A DNA stretch of 64,000 bases, taken from assembly GCF_017303295.1 (NCBI RefSeq), contig NZ_JAFKOK010000008.1:167699-231698 (forward strand), written 5' to 3'. Each line of letters begins with the position of its first letter. The first letter of the stretch is position 1. This DNA comes from Rhodobacter sp. NTK016B. Its GTDB lineage: Bacteria; Pseudomonadota; Alphaproteobacteria; Rhodobacterales; Rhodobacteraceae. Below the pieces are notes generated by a model. That model worked only from the letters and a program-made list of their open reading frames with translations. It did no database searches and was not told the DNA's origin. This document shows positions 16,661-25,568 of this stretch, piece after piece. The position numbers were made by a program, and so were the translations under genes.

Positions 16661-17431
16661 ATGGAAACGATCATCGCGGGCCTGCCGCTCTGGGCCTTTC
16701 TGCTGGCCTGCGCGGTGACGTTGGCCGCGGGTTTCGTCAAGGGCGCGATCGGGTTCGCCATGCCGCTGATCATGATCGCGGTGCTGCCCTCGTTCATGCC
16801 GGCGCATACTGCGCTGGCGGCGCTGCTTCTGCCGGTGCTCGTGACCAATGCCCACCAGTCGACGCGCCATGGCTTCGCCCCTGCCGTGGCCTCGGCGCGC
16901 AAGTTCTGGCGCATCATCACCGCCACCATCCTCGGCATCCTGATCACCGCGCCCTTCGTGGTGGTGCTGCCGCAGCAGGTGATGTTCCTGCTGCTCGGTA
17001 TCGCGGTGCTGTTCTTCGCCGGGCTGCAACTGAGCGGCTGGTCGCCCGATATTCCCCCCGGCATGCGCGCCCCTTTCGAATTCGGCGCGGGGCTGATCGG
17101 CGGGCTTTATGGCGGGATCTCGGGGATCTGGGGGCCGCCGTCGATTGTCTATCTGATGGCGGCCAAGGTCGAGAAGACCGAGATGGTGCGTGTGATGAGC
17201 GTGATCTTCACCATGGGCGCCGTGGTGCTGACCATCTCGCATCTGCGCACTGGGGTGCTGAACGCCCAGACCGCCGTTCTGTCGGCGCTGATGCTGATCC
17301 CGGCGGGGATCGGCATGTCGCTGGGATACCGCGCACACGATTCGATGGACCCGGTGCGCTTTAAACGCTGGACGCTGATCTTGCTGTCCTTCTCGGCGCT
17401 GAACCTGCTGCGCCGGGGCCTGATGGGCTAG
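16661..17431 (+). CDS. TSUP family (TauE/SafE) membrane permease
   Basis: Integral membrane protein of 256 residues with about eight hydrophobic helices, arranged as two related halves. The opening helix has the family pattern AAGFVKGAIGFAMPLIMIA and the second half has GLIGGLYGGISGIWGPPSIV. Members export or import sulfite, sulfonates or organosulfur anions; the substrate here is unknown and no sulfur genes are adjacent. The ATG at 16661 opens the first helix. The stop codon overlaps the stop of the convergent DUF3859 gene: both use the palindrome CTAG. Confidence 0.87.
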   Translation: METIIAGLPLWAFLLACAVTLAAGFVKGAIGFAMPLIMIAVLPSFMPAHTALAALLLPVLVTNAHQSTRHGFAPAVASARKFWRIITATILGILITAPFVVVLPQQVMFLLLGIAVLFFAGLQLSGWSPDIPPGMRAPFEFGAGLIGGLYGGISGIWGPPSIVYLMAAKVEKTEMVRVMSVIFTMGAVVLTISHLRTGVLNAQTAVLSALMLIPAGIGMSLGYRAHDSMDPVRFKRWTLILLSFSALNLLRRGLMG

Positions 17432-17994
17432 GACAGAAGCGAGGGCGCGGCGCAGAGATGCGCGGCGTCCGGCATGTCTGCGGGCGGCAAGACGGTGAAC
17501 AGCGCGGTGAACAACACTTCGCCATCGACCTCGGCGCTGAAGGTCCAGTCGCCGGGCTGCAATTCTTCGGGGATATCGAACTGGAAGAACACCGTGTCGG
17601 TCATGCCCGGCGCGATGCTGCCCGACCATTGCTGCTCGGTGATGCCGGTCGGCGGCATGGCGGGATGCGTGACGGTATAGCGCGTCTCGACGGCGGCATT
17701 GTCCGCAAGGCGGAAGCGCACGCCGAACCCCATTCCCAGCACGGCAGGCGCGACGGTGCCAAGCGCGACCATCTCGACCGGCTCGTCCGGAACATGCACC
17801 CAGCCGGACATCGTGTCGGGCGCGGGACGGCGCCCGCCTTCGGGCGGGGCGCAGAACAGACCCAGCTCAAGACCGGACACGCGCGGCGACACGTCACCCA
17901 GCGGCTGCGCCAAAGCCGGGCTGGCCAAGGGCCCGGACAGGCAAAGCCCCGCCACAAGGACGGGGCCAGCCAGGATATGCGTCAGCCGAGACAC
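17428..17994 (-). CDS. DUF3859 domain protein, exported
   Basis: Secreted or periplasmic protein of about 188 residues. The N-terminus is a signal peptide (hydrophobic stretch LAGPVLVAGLCLSGPLASP, likely cleavage after ALA-Q). The mature part carries the DUF3859 features: a GLFC start motif, a central GMGFGVRF strand and FFQFDIPEELQPGDWTF, suggesting an immunoglobulin-like beta sandwich. Function unknown. A GTG at 17994 is preferred because it gives a short basic signal-peptide start; a TTG at 18006, overlapping the pckA stop, would add four residues. The end overlaps the TSUP stop. Placed directly after pckA, it may be co-transcribed with it. Confidence 0.75.
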   Translation of the reverse strand: MSRLTHILAGPVLVAGLCLSGPLASPALAQPLGDVSPRVSGLELGLFCAPPEGGRRPAPDTMSGWVHVPDEPVEMVALGTVAPAVLGMGFGVRFRLADNAAVETRYTVTHPAMPPTGITEQQWSGSIAPGMTDTVFFQFDIPEELQPGDWTFSAEVDGEVLFTALFTVLPPADMPDAAHLCAAPSLLS

Positions 17995-17998
17995 CGGA

Positions 17999-19597
17999 TC
18001 AGCCAATCGCGGCGGCTTTTACGTCGTCGTCGATATAGGGCACGTATTGCGCGAAGTTCTCGGAGAACATGGTCACCAGCTTCGCGGCCTGCGCGTCATA
18101 GGCAGCCGGATCGGCCCAGGTCGAGCGCGGGTCGAGCAGCTTGGGATCGACACCGGCGCAGGCGACCGGAACCTCGAAGCCGAAATTCGCGTCCTTGCGG
18201 AATTCGGTCTTCGACAGCGAGCCGTTCAGCGCATCCGTCAGCAGCGCGCGGGTGGCCTTGATCGGCATCCGTTTGCCGGTGCCGAAAGCGCCGCCGGTCC
18301 AGCCGGTATTGACCAGCCAGCATTCGGCACCCGACGCCGCGATCTTTTCTTGCAGCAGCTTGCCATAGACTTCGGGGCGACGCGGCATGAAGGGCGCGCC
18401 GAAGCATGTCGAAAAGGTCGGCAGCGGCTCGGTCACGCCACGCTCGGTGCCCGGCGTCTTCGAGGTGAAGCCCGACAGGAAGTGATACATCGCCTGCGCG
18501 GGCGTCAGCCGCGCGATCGGCGGCAGCACGCCATAAGCGTCGCAGGTCAGCAGGATCACGTGTTTGGGCGTGCCGCCAAGGCCGGTTTCCGACGCGTTCG
18601 AGATATAGTCGAGCGGATAGGCGCAGCGCATGTTCTCGGTCAGCGAGCTGTCCTCGAAATCGAGTTCCAGCGTCTCGGGGTCGAACACCATGTTCTCGAC
18701 CACGGTGCTGAATTTCGACGTGGTCGCGTAGATTTCCGGCTCGGCCTCGGCCGACAGGTTGATCGTCTTCGCGTAGCAGCCGCCTTCGAAGTTGAAGATG
18801 CCGTTGTCCGACCAGCCATGCTCGTCATCGCCGATCAGCGTGCGCGAGGGATCGGCCGAAAGCGTCGTCTTGCCGGTGCCCGACAGGCCGAAGAACACCG
18901 CCGAGTCGTCAGGGTTGCCGATGGCGTGGTTGGCCGAGCAGTGCATCGCCATCACACCCTTGCCGGGCAGGATGTAGTTGAGCAGCGTGAACACGCCCTT
19001 CTTGTTCTCGCCCGCGTATTCGGTGTTGCCGATCAGGATCATCTTGCGGTCGAAATTCAGCGCGATGACGGTCTCGGTACGGCAGCCGTGACGCTCGGGA
19101 TCGGCCTTGAACGAGGGGCAGTTGATGATCGTCCATTCGGCGACGAAGCTGTCCAGCTCGTCGCGGGCAGGGCGGCGCAGCATGTGGCGGATGAACAGGT
19201 TGTGCCAGGCGAGTTCCGAGACCACGCGGACATCGAGGCGATGCTCGGCATCGGCGCCGCCGAACAGGTCCTGGACGAAGTAATCCTTGCCCTGCATATG
19301 CGCGATCATGTCGTCATACAGGCGGTCGAAGGCGTCGGGCGCCATCGGCTGGTTGTTGTCCCACCAGATCGTGTCCTCGACCGACGGCGTGCGGACAACG
19401 AACTTGTCCTTGGGCGAACGGCCGGTGAACTGCCCGGTCGAAACGAGGAACGCACCTCCCTTGCCCAGCGTGCCTTCGCCGCGCTTGATCGCGATATCGA
19501 CGAGTGAGGGTTCGATCAGGTTATAGGCCACGGAGCCCAGCCCGGTGATACCCTGATCCTCGAGCTTGAAATTGGGGTTTACGTGTCCTGTGGTCAT
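17999..19597 (-). CDS. pckA: Phosphoenolpyruvate carboxykinase (ATP)
   Basis: Converts oxaloacetate and ATP to phosphoenolpyruvate, CO2 and ADP, the first step of gluconeogenesis from C4 acids. The 532-residue length is normal. The P-loop [16 protein letters not shown] (kinase-1a), the metal-binding GDDEHGWSD and [12 protein letters not shown], the oxaloacetate loop [14 protein letters not shown] and the adenine-binding [15 protein letters not shown] are all present. The start has AGGAG upstream. It is divergent from chvI, a synteny also known in rhizobia, where the acid-responsive ChvG/ChvI system lies beside pckA. Confidence 0.97.
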   Translation of the reverse strand: MTTGHVNPNFKLEDQGITGLGSVAYNLIEPSLVDIAIKRGEGTLGKGGAFLVSTGQFTGRSPKDKFVVRTPSVEDTIWWDNNQPMAPDAFDRLYDDMIAHMQGKDYFVQDLFGGADAEHRLDVRVVSELAWHNLFIRHMLRRPARDELDSFVAEWTIINCPSFKADPERHGCRTETVIALNFDRKMILIGNTEYAGENKKGVFTLLNYILPGKGVMAMHCSANHAIGNPDDSAVFFGLSGTGKTTLSADPSRTLIGDDEHGWSDNGIFNFEGGCYAKTINLSAEAEPEIYATTSKFSTVVENMVFDPETLELDFEDSSLTENMRCAYPLDYISNASETGLGGTPKHVILLTCDAYGVLPPIARLTPAQAMYHFLSGFTSKTPGTERGVTEPLPTFSTCFGAPFMPRRPEVYGKLLQEKIAASGAECWLVNTGWTGGAFGTGKRMPIKATRALLTDALNGSLSKTEFRKDANFGFEVPVACAGVDPKLLDPRSTWADPAAYDAQAAKLVTMFSENFAQYVPYIDDDVKAAAIG

Positions 19598-19995
19598 GTC
19601 GCTCGCTCCTTCGCCGAGGCACCTCGGCCCCGAATGGGAAAAAATCCGGGCCAACCCCCTGCCTTCGGGTGGTCCGTCGACCGGTCTCCTCAACCGACAC
19701 TTGGCCTATATCATGGCGATTTCAGGAAGGAACAGAACACATTTTCTCCTTTAGCGCCAACATGACGCTGTTATCGCAAACTGTCGCAGCCACGCCGATT
19801 TGGGCGCCGTTTGGCGACCGGTGGGTCGCGGCGCGGTCAACCGCAGGTCGCAGGTATGAGTAAAAACTTCACACGAACCGAGGTATTTTGGACTCACCCG
19901 AGATTGCTTTGTTCACTGAACAGTTGATTCTCCTCGGGGAAACCCGCAAAATGTCTGTAAAATAAGACCAATGAGCAGCTCACAAGGACAGGCAC
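19598..19995. promoter_or_regulatory. Divergent pckA-chvI intergenic region
   Basis: About 400 bases without a gene, holding the promoters of pckA and chvI. The clearest symmetric element is TGTTCACTGAACA (19910-19922), a 13-bp palindrome about 75 bases before chvI. The AT-rich stretch around 19710-19760 is more likely to hold the pckA promoter, but I cannot assign boxes. No open frame with a ribosome-binding site is visible. Confidence 0.5.
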
Positions 19996-20697
19996 ATGTC
20001 TAAGATCGCACTTGTTGACGACGACAGGAACATTCTGACGTCTGTCTCCATTTCGCTCGAGGCCGAGGGCTTCGAAGTCGAAACCTACAACGACGGGCAG
20101 TCCGCGCTGGACGCGTTCAACCGCAAATTGCCCGACATGGCAGTGCTCGACATCAAGATGCCGCGCATGGACGGCATGGAGCTGTTGCAGCGTCTGCGCC
20201 AGAAAACGCAGATGCCGGTGATCTTCCTCACCTCGAAAGATGACGAAATCGACGAGGTTCTGGGCCTGCGCATGGGGGCTGACGATTACGTCAAGAAGCC
20301 GTTCTCGCAGCGTTTGCTGATCGAACGCATCCGTTCGCTGCTGCGCAGGCAGCAGGCGATGGATACTGACGAGGTCGGCACGACCGAAGAAACCAAGGTC
20401 ATGGTGCGCGGCTCGCTGACTATGGACCCGCTGCGTCATGCCGTTACGTGGAAGGGCAAGGAAGTCACACTGACCGTGACCGAGTTCCTGCTGCTGCAGG
20501 CGCTCGCCCAGCGTCCCGGTTTCGTGAAATCGCGCGATCAGCTGATGGACGTGGCCTATGACGATCAGGTCTATGTCGACGACCGCACGATCGACAGCCA
20601 CATCAAGCGGCTGCGCAAGAAAATGCGCACCGTTGACGAAGACTTCTCGTCCATCGAAACTCTGTACGGTATCGGCTACAAATACAACGAAGCCTGA
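19996..20697 (+). CDS. chvI: Response regulator ChvI
   Basis: OmpR-type DNA-binding response regulator (233 residues), partner of the membrane kinase ChvG. In other alphaproteobacteria the pair responds to acid and envelope stress and controls exopolysaccharide, motility and central metabolism. The receiver domain shows DDD at 8-10, the acceptor Asp52 in [12 protein letters not shown] and Lys in DYVKKPFS. The winged-helix domain ends in [17 protein letters not shown] and [13 protein letters not shown]. The start follows AAGGACAGG. The chvG gene follows after 84 bases. Confidence 0.95.
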   Translation: MSKIALVDDDRNILTSVSISLEAEGFEVETYNDGQSALDAFNRKLPDMAVLDIKMPRMDGMELLQRLRQKTQMPVIFLTSKDDEIDEVLGLRMGADDYVKKPFSQRLLIERIRSLLRRQQAMDTDEVGTTEETKVMVRGSLTMDPLRHAVTWKGKEVTLTVTEFLLLQALAQRPGFVKSRDQLMDVAYDDQVYVDDRTIDSHIKRLRKKMRTVDEDFSSIETLYGIGYKYNEA

Positions 20698-20781
20698 TCG
20701 CAGACACGCGGCCCTATCCGGGCCGCCGGGTGATCGGGCCCGAGTTGTAGGGGCCAGAGTTATAAGGCGGTGAGGGCACAG

Positions 20782-22482
20782 GTGAGCACGCAGTCCGGGG
20801 CGCCGGGAAGCGACGTCGTCCTTGGCGACGATTGGGTCCGACCGCAAAGCGCGGTCGATACCGAGGTGCGCATCGACCGTGCGCGCCGCGGCCTGTTCTC
20901 GATTTTCCACTCGCCGCTGGCGCGCAAGATCATCCTGTTCAACATGCTGGCGCTGGTTCTGCTGGTCGCGGGCGTGCTGGTCACCAACCCGTTCCGCGAC
21001 TCGCTGGCGCAACAGCGCGAACAGGCGCTGGTCTCGCAGGCAGAAACGCTGGCCGATCTCATCGTGGTGCTGCCCGCCCTTGTCGGCGACGGACAGCCCT
21101 ATACCAGCGACGAGATGCGCGACGCCCGCGTCGCCGCCATCGCCGCCCTGCATCTCGACACCGAAACCGAGGCGTTGCTGCTCGATGCCGAGGGCCGGGT
21201 CGAAACCGCGCGGCGCGGCACGGGGCGTCCGGGTGTCGTCCCCCTCGACCAGATGCCCGAAGACCGCAACCCGACGCTGATTTCGGACTTCCTCGACGCC
21301 GTCTGGTCCGGCCTTGCCGCCATCGTCCCCGGCAACCGCTCGCCGCAGCCCGAAGCCAGCGCGCTGCTGTCGGAACTGCACGCGGCGGCGATGGAAGGCC
21401 GCTCGTCCAGCCGTATCCTGCGTCTCGATGACGGCTTCCGGATGCTGGCCGCCGCGCCGATCCTCGACGGCGACACCGTGCTGGGCGCGGTGGTCATGCA
21501 GCAGATCCCCACCGATATCGAACGGATGCTGCGGGCCGAGCGCGAACAGGTGCTGCAGATGTTCATCGTGGCGCTTCTGGTTTCGGTCGGGCTGTCGCTG
21601 GTGCTGGCCTCGACCATCGCCAACCCGCTCGCCGATCTGGCTACCGCCGCCGAACTGGGCCGCGACAAGAACGCTCGCCGCATGTCGCCGGGCCGCGTGC
21701 GCATCCCCGACCTGACGGGCCGCCCCGACGAGATCGGGCGCCTGTCCTCGGCCATGCGCGGCATGGTCAGCGCGCTTTATGACCGGATCGACGCCAACGA
21801 ACAATTCGCCGCCGACGTTTCGCACGAGATCAAGAACCCGCTCGCCTCGCTGCGCTCGGCCGTGGGCACGCTGCGGGTGGCCAAGCGCGAAGATCAGGTG
21901 ACGCGGCTGCTCGACGTGATCGAACACGATGTGCGCCGCCTCGACCGGCTGATCTCGGACACGTCGAACGCCTCGCGGCTCGACAGCGAACTGGTCAAGG
22001 AAGAGGAAGAAACCTTCAACCTGTGCAAAACACTCGACAACCTGTCGCAGCATCTGGCGCAGGAAGCCGAGACCAAGGGCGTCGAGTTCATCAGCGAATT
22101 GCCGCGCGACGCGATCATGATCCAGGGCCTCGAAGCGCGGCTGGCGCAGGTCTTCGTCAACCTGATTACCAACGCGATCAGCTTCTGCAACGAAGGCGAC
22201 GCGGTCCGCATCTGGGCGCGCAAACGCGAGAACCGCGTGCTGGTCGTGGTCGAAGATACCGGTCCAGGCATCCCTGAATCGGCGCTGACCAAGGTGTTCA
22301 AACGCTTCTATTCCGAGCGCCCGCAGGATTTCGGCAACCATTCGGGGCTGGGTCTGGCGATTTCCAAGCAGATCATCGAAGCGCATGGCGGCGTGATCTG
22401 GGCCGAGAATATCCGCCCCACCAATGCCGACAAGAATTCGCCGCCGCTGGGCGCGCGGTTCGTCGTCGGCCTGCCGTTGTGA
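20782..22482 (+). CDS. chvG: Sensor histidine kinase ChvG
   Basis: Membrane-bound kinase (566 residues) for ChvI. A cytoplasmic N-terminus is followed by a first membrane helix (ILFNMLALVLLVAGVLV), a periplasmic sensor domain of about 200 residues, a second helix (MFIVALLVSVGLSLVLAST), a HAMP linker and the kinase core. The H-box is FAADVSHEIKNPLASLRSAV, the N-box VFVNLITNAISFCN, and the G-boxes VEDTGPGIPE and GLGLAISKQIIEAHGG. The GTG at 20782 is chosen because GAGGG lies a few bases upstream; an alternative GTG at 20770 adds four residues. The stop overlaps the hprK start (GTGA), coupling two-component and PTS genes. Confidence 0.94.
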   Translation: MSTQSGAPGSDVVLGDDWVRPQSAVDTEVRIDRARRGLFSIFHSPLARKIILFNMLALVLLVAGVLVTNPFRDSLAQQREQALVSQAETLADLIVVLPALVGDGQPYTSDEMRDARVAAIAALHLDTETEALLLDAEGRVETARRGTGRPGVVPLDQMPEDRNPTLISDFLDAVWSGLAAIVPGNRSPQPEASALLSELHAAAMEGRSSSRILRLDDGFRMLAAAPILDGDTVLGAVVMQQIPTDIERMLRAEREQVLQMFIVALLVSVGLSLVLASTIANPLADLATAAELGRDKNARRMSPGRVRIPDLTGRPDEIGRLSSAMRGMVSALYDRIDANEQFAADVSHEIKNPLASLRSAVGTLRVAKREDQVTRLLDVIEHDVRRLDRLISDTSNASRLDSELVKEEEETFNLCKTLDNLSQHLAQEAETKGVEFISELPRDAIMIQGLEARLAQVFVNLITNAISFCNEGDAVRIWARKRENRVLVVVEDTGPGIPESALTKVFKRFYSERPQDFGNHSGLGLAISKQIIEAHGGVIWAENIRPTNADKNSPPLGARFVVGLPL

Positions 22483-22916
22483 GCGCGGACGCCCCGCTTG
22501 CCCCCAATCTGCACGCAAGCTGCGTGGCCTTCGACCCGGCGCGCGGGGTGCTGATCCTCGGGCCTTCGGGCGCGGGCAAGTCCCGGCTGGCGCTGGCGCT
22601 GGTCGAACAAGGCGCGCGGCTGGTCGCGGACGATCAGGTGCTGCTGTGCCGCGACGGCGGCGCGCTCTATGCTCGCGCGCCGCGCGCGATTGACAGCCTG
22701 ATCGAAGCGCGTGGCCTCGGCCTGTTGCGACTGCCGCCGCTGCGGCTGGCGCGGATCGCTCTCGCCATCGACCTCGCCGCACCGCCCGCGCGCCTGCCCG
22801 ACCCGGCCCCGACCCGTATCGGGGGCGTCACGATAGCGTGTCTTCCCGGTCGCGCGGACTCGTCTTTCGCCCGCGGATTGCGTCATTATCTAACCCGTAT
22901 GAGAATTCCGGATTAA
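22479..22916 (+). CDS. hprK: HPr kinase/phosphatase, short alphaproteobacterial form
   Basis: Phosphorylates a serine of HPr. The 145-residue protein consists only of the catalytic C-terminal domain; the N-terminal half of the firmicute enzyme is absent, as usual in alphaproteobacteria. The P-loop is GPSGAGKS (28-35), followed by VADDQV, whose acidic residues take part in catalysis, and RGLGLLRLPPL. It begins with GTG inside the end of chvG and ends three bases before rapZ. Its substrate HPr is encoded 1.3 kb downstream. Confidence 0.92.
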   Translation: MSADAPLAPNLHASCVAFDPARGVLILGPSGAGKSRLALALVEQGARLVADDQVLLCRDGGALYARAPRAIDSLIEARGLGLLRLPPLRLARIALAIDLAAPPARLPDPAPTRIGGVTIACLPGRADSSFARGLRHYLTRMRIPD

Positions 22917-22919
22917 GAC

Positions 22920-23819
22920 ATGCAGGACAATGCCAATCCGATCCGCGTGGTGATGGTCACCGGCCCTTCGGGCGCCGGCCGTTCCTCGGCGATCAACGTG
23001 CTCGAAGATCTCGGCTTCGAGGCGATCGACAACCTGCCGATGTCCTTGATCCCGCGCCTGCTGGATGGCCCGCCCCTGCCGCGTCCGCTGGCTTTGGGCG
23101 TCGATGTGCGCAACCGCGACTTCTCGTCCGAATCGCTGATCGAACTGGTCGATCGCCTGCACCGCCTGCCGAATGTCGCGGCCGAGCTTCTGTACCTCGA
23201 TTGCGACACCGACACGCTGGTCCGGCGCTATTCCGAAACCCGCCGCCGCCACCCGCTCAGCCCCGACGACGCCCCGCTTATCGGCATCGAATACGAACTG
23301 GCGCTGCTCGAACCCGTGCGCGCGCGCGCCGATGCGCTGATCGAGACCTCGGGCCTCACGCCCCATCAGCTGCGCGCCGAAGTCACGCGCTGGTTCGCGC
23401 CGCGCGACGGGCGGCCCATGGCGTTGTCGATCCAGAGCTTTTCGTACAAACGCGGCCTGCCGCGCGGCGTGGACATGGTCTTCGATGTCCGCTTTCTGAC
23501 CAACCCGCACTGGGTGCCCGAGCTGCGCGAGCATGACGGCCGCACCCCGCAGGTGGCCGCGCATGTCGAGGCCGATCCGCGGTTTTCCGATTTCTTCACC
23601 CGCGTGCACGATCTTATCGCCTCGCTGCTCGAAGCTTATGTGGACGAAGGCAAGGCCTCGCTCACCATCGCGTTCGGCTGTTCGGGCGGAAAGCATCGCA
23701 GCGTCGCAGTTGCAGAAAAAATGGCCCGGGTGCTTGCAGATCAGGGGTGGCGGGTGTCAAAGAGACATAGGGAGCTGGAACGGCGCAAACTGATGGCCGC
23801 GTCGGAGAAGCAAGGGTAA
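22920..23819 (+). CDS. rapZ: RNase adapter/nucleotide-binding protein RapZ
   Basis: P-loop protein of 299 residues. In Escherichia coli RapZ senses glucosamine-6-phosphate and directs RNase E to the GlmZ small RNA; the role in alphaproteobacteria is not settled. The P-loop is [10 protein letters not shown] (about 15-24), followed by [12 protein letters not shown]. The C-terminal domain has [24 protein letters not shown] and [18 protein letters not shown], the latter a conserved phosphate-binding loop. It sits between hprK and the EIIA gene with gaps of only three to four bases, which is the usual order. Confidence 0.93.
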   Translation: MQDNANPIRVVMVTGPSGAGRSSAINVLEDLGFEAIDNLPMSLIPRLLDGPPLPRPLALGVDVRNRDFSSESLIELVDRLHRLPNVAAELLYLDCDTDTLVRRYSETRRRHPLSPDDAPLIGIEYELALLEPVRARADALIETSGLTPHQLRAEVTRWFAPRDGRPMALSIQSFSYKRGLPRGVDMVFDVRFLTNPHWVPELREHDGRTPQVAAHVEADPRFSDFFTRVHDLIASLLEAYVDEGKASLTIAFGCSGGKHRSVAVAEKMARVLADQGWRVSKRHRELERRKLMAASEKQG

Positions 23820-23823
23820 GGGC

Positions 23824-24225
23824 GTGATCGGAATCGTGATCGTCGCGCATGGCGGACTGGCGCGCGAATATCTTCGCGCCGTCGAACATGTCGTGGGAAA
23901 ACAGGTCGGGATCCGTGCGATCGCGATCGAATACGAGCATGACCGCGCCGCCAAGCAGGCCGAAATCTGCGCGGCCGCGGACGAAGTCGATTCCGGCAGC
24001 GGCGTCGTCGTGGTCACCGATATGTTCGGCGGCTCGCCCTCGAACCTGTCGATGCCCGCCTGCAGCACGCCCGACCGCCGCATTCTCTACGGGGCCAACC
24101 TGCCGATGCTGATCAAGCTGGCGAAATCCCGCAGCCTGTCGGTTCCCGAAGCCGCGACACTCGCGCTCGATGCCGGCCGTCGCTATATCAACTCCTACGA
24201 AATGAGCGGGGGGATCGGCGTGTGA
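23824..24225 (+). CDS. PTS EIIA component, mannose family
   Basis: Phospho-carrier of 133 residues of the mannose-type EIIA fold. His9 in VIVAHGGLA is the expected phosphorylation site, and VVVTDMFGGSPSNL is the conserved second motif. No EIIB/EIIC permease lies nearby, so as in other alphaproteobacteria this is probably a regulatory phosphorelay, not a sugar transporter. It starts with GTG four bases after rapZ and overlaps the HPr gene by four bases. Confidence 0.93.
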   Translation: MIGIVIVAHGGLAREYLRAVEHVVGKQVGIRAIAIEYEHDRAAKQAEICAAADEVDSGSGVVVVTDMFGGSPSNLSMPACSTPDRRILYGANLPMLIKLAKSRSLSVPEAATLALDAGRRYINSYEMSGGIGV

Positions 24226-24494
24226 GCACCGAGAAGGTTCTGAAGATCGTCAACGAAAAAGGCCTGCATGCCCGCGCCTCGGCGAAATTCGTCGAGGTCG
24301 TCGAAGCCCATGACGCCCAGGCCGAGGTCGAAAAGGACGGCATGAGCGTCTCGGGCGATTCGATCATGGGCCTGCTGATGCTCGCCGCGTCGCGCGGCAC
24401 CGAGATCCGCGTCCGGACCGAGGGCGCGCAGGCCGAGCCGCTGATCGACGCGCTCTCTGATCTCGTCGCCAACAAGTTCGGCGAACCGTTCTGA
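24222..24494 (+). CDS. ptsH: Phosphocarrier protein HPr
   Basis: Ninety-residue phosphocarrier. His16 in KGLHARASAKFV takes phosphate from EI, and Ser47 in SGDSIMGLLML is the site for HPr kinase. Both residues are intact, consistent with the hprK gene in the same operon. It begins with GTG overlapping the EIIA stop. EI (ptsP/ptsI) is not in the window. The operon ends here, followed by a repeat element and convergent metF. Confidence 0.96.
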   Translation: MSTEKVLKIVNEKGLHARASAKFVEVVEAHDAQAEVEKDGMSVSGDSIMGLLMLAASRGTEIRVRTEGAQAEPLIDALSDLVANKFGEPF

Positions 24495-24515
24495 TCCCTT
24501 CGCGGCGCCGCCCTC

Positions 24516-24585
24516 ATCTTTGATCCGAAAATATCCTCAGGGGGTGAATTTGGCATCGCCAAAGAGGGGGGCAGACAGCCCCCCT
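24516..24585 (-). repeat. Intergenic repeat copy 2
   Basis: The minus-strand core (CCTGAGGATATTTTCGGATC then AAAGAT) lies between convergent ptsH and metF. It is followed by two perfect hairpins: TTTGGC-ATC-GCCAAA (24549-24563) and an 8-bp G-run/C-run stem with an AGACA loop (24565-24585). The same loop, read as TGTCT on the other strand, recurs in copies 4 and 6. Confidence 0.75.
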
Positions 24586-24607
24586 TCTCCGACCTCTCCC
24601 CCGGACG

Positions 24608-25477
24608 TCAGGCCACTTTCTGCAGCGCCACTTGCGGCGTCACGCCCAGCGCGTAACAGACGTCGCGGGTCATATGCGCGCGGTTGAGCGTGTAGAAATG
24701 CAGCGCCGGCACGCCCTCATCCATCAGCGCGTCGCACAGCTCGGTACACAGGGCCGTAGCCAGAAGCTGTTCGCGTCCGTCGCGCTCGGCCTTGGCAAAG
24801 GCGTCATCCATCCAGCCCGGCACCGCCGCGCCGGTCGCCTGTGCAAAGCGGCGGATGCCCTGCCAGTTTTCGATCGGAATGATGCCCGGCAGGATCTTCG
24901 TACCGTCGATCCCCGCCTTTTCGGCCTTGTCGCGAAACCGCAGGAAGGTCTCGGCTTCAAAGAAGAACTGCGTGATCGCGCTGTCCGCCCCGGCTTCGAA
25001 CTTGCGCTTGAGCCAGGCGATATCGGCGTCATCGTCGCCCGCTTCGGGGTGACGCTCGGGATAGGCACCGACGCGCAGGGTAAAGTTGCCGGTTTCCTTG
25101 AGCGCCGCGATCAGCTCGAGCGAATGCGCGAACCCGTCGGCCCGAGCGCTGAACCGGCCCTGCCCCTTGGGCGGATCGCCCCGCAGCGCGACGATCTCGC
25201 GCACCCCGGCCTTGGCATAGCTGTCGGCGATCTCCAGCGTCTGCGCGCGCGAAGCATCGACGCAGGTCAAGTGCGCGGCGACGTTCAGCCCGAATTCGCG
25301 TCCGATCGTCGTGACCACCTCATGCGTCAGCTGCCGCGTCGTTCCGCCCGCGCCATAGGTGACCGACACGAAATCGGGACGCAGCGGGGCCAGCATGCGC
25401 GTGGTCTCCCACAGACGAAAGCTGGCATCCAGCGTCTTGGGTGGGAAGAACTCGAACGAAATGCGCGGTGCGGCCAT
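24608..25477 (-). CDS. metF: 5,10-Methylenetetrahydrofolate reductase
   Basis: Reduces methylene-THF to methyl-THF for methionine synthesis. The 289-residue protein begins with the TIM-barrel signature ISFEFFPPKT and contains VSVTYGAGGTTR, AHLTCVDASR, EIVALRGDPPKGQG and SAITQFFF, covering the FAD and folate sites. The ribosome-binding site is AAAGGAG. It is transcribed divergently from metR, the usual activator of metF, across a region with two palindromes. Confidence 0.95.
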   Translation of the reverse strand: MAAPRISFEFFPPKTLDASFRLWETTRMLAPLRPDFVSVTYGAGGTTRQLTHEVVTTIGREFGLNVAAHLTCVDASRAQTLEIADSYAKAGVREIVALRGDPPKGQGRFSARADGFAHSLELIAALKETGNFTLRVGAYPERHPEAGDDDADIAWLKRKFEAGADSAITQFFFEAETFLRFRDKAEKAGIDGTKILPGIIPIENWQGIRRFAQATGAAVPGWMDDAFAKAERDGREQLLATALCTELCDALMDEGVPALHFYTLNRAHMTRDVCYALGVTPQVALQKVA

Positions 25478-25521
25478 GGTGAAGCTCCTTTGTTGAGGCT
25501 GTTGTAGGGCCGCGCCCAATG

Positions 25522-25567
25522 TGAGACAAATTCATTGTTCTCATCATCACCATGAGGCTCACCTCAT
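25522..25567. promoter_or_regulatory. metF-metR operator region
   Basis: Two symmetric elements lie between the divergent genes. TGAGA-N12-TCTCA (25522-25543) also has an internal AAT/ATT pair, and ATGAGG-CTCA-CCTCAT (25552-25567) is a perfect 6-bp inverted repeat ending just before the metR start. Spaced palindromes of this sort are typical for LysR-type regulators; binding by MetR is inferred. Confidence 0.6.
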
Positions 25568-25568
25568 A

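Noticed and set aside
19905..19925. TGTTCACTGAACA as a LexA box
   Set aside because: Alphaproteobacterial LexA sites are direct GTTC-N7-GTTC repeats; this element is a short palindrome with a different spacing.
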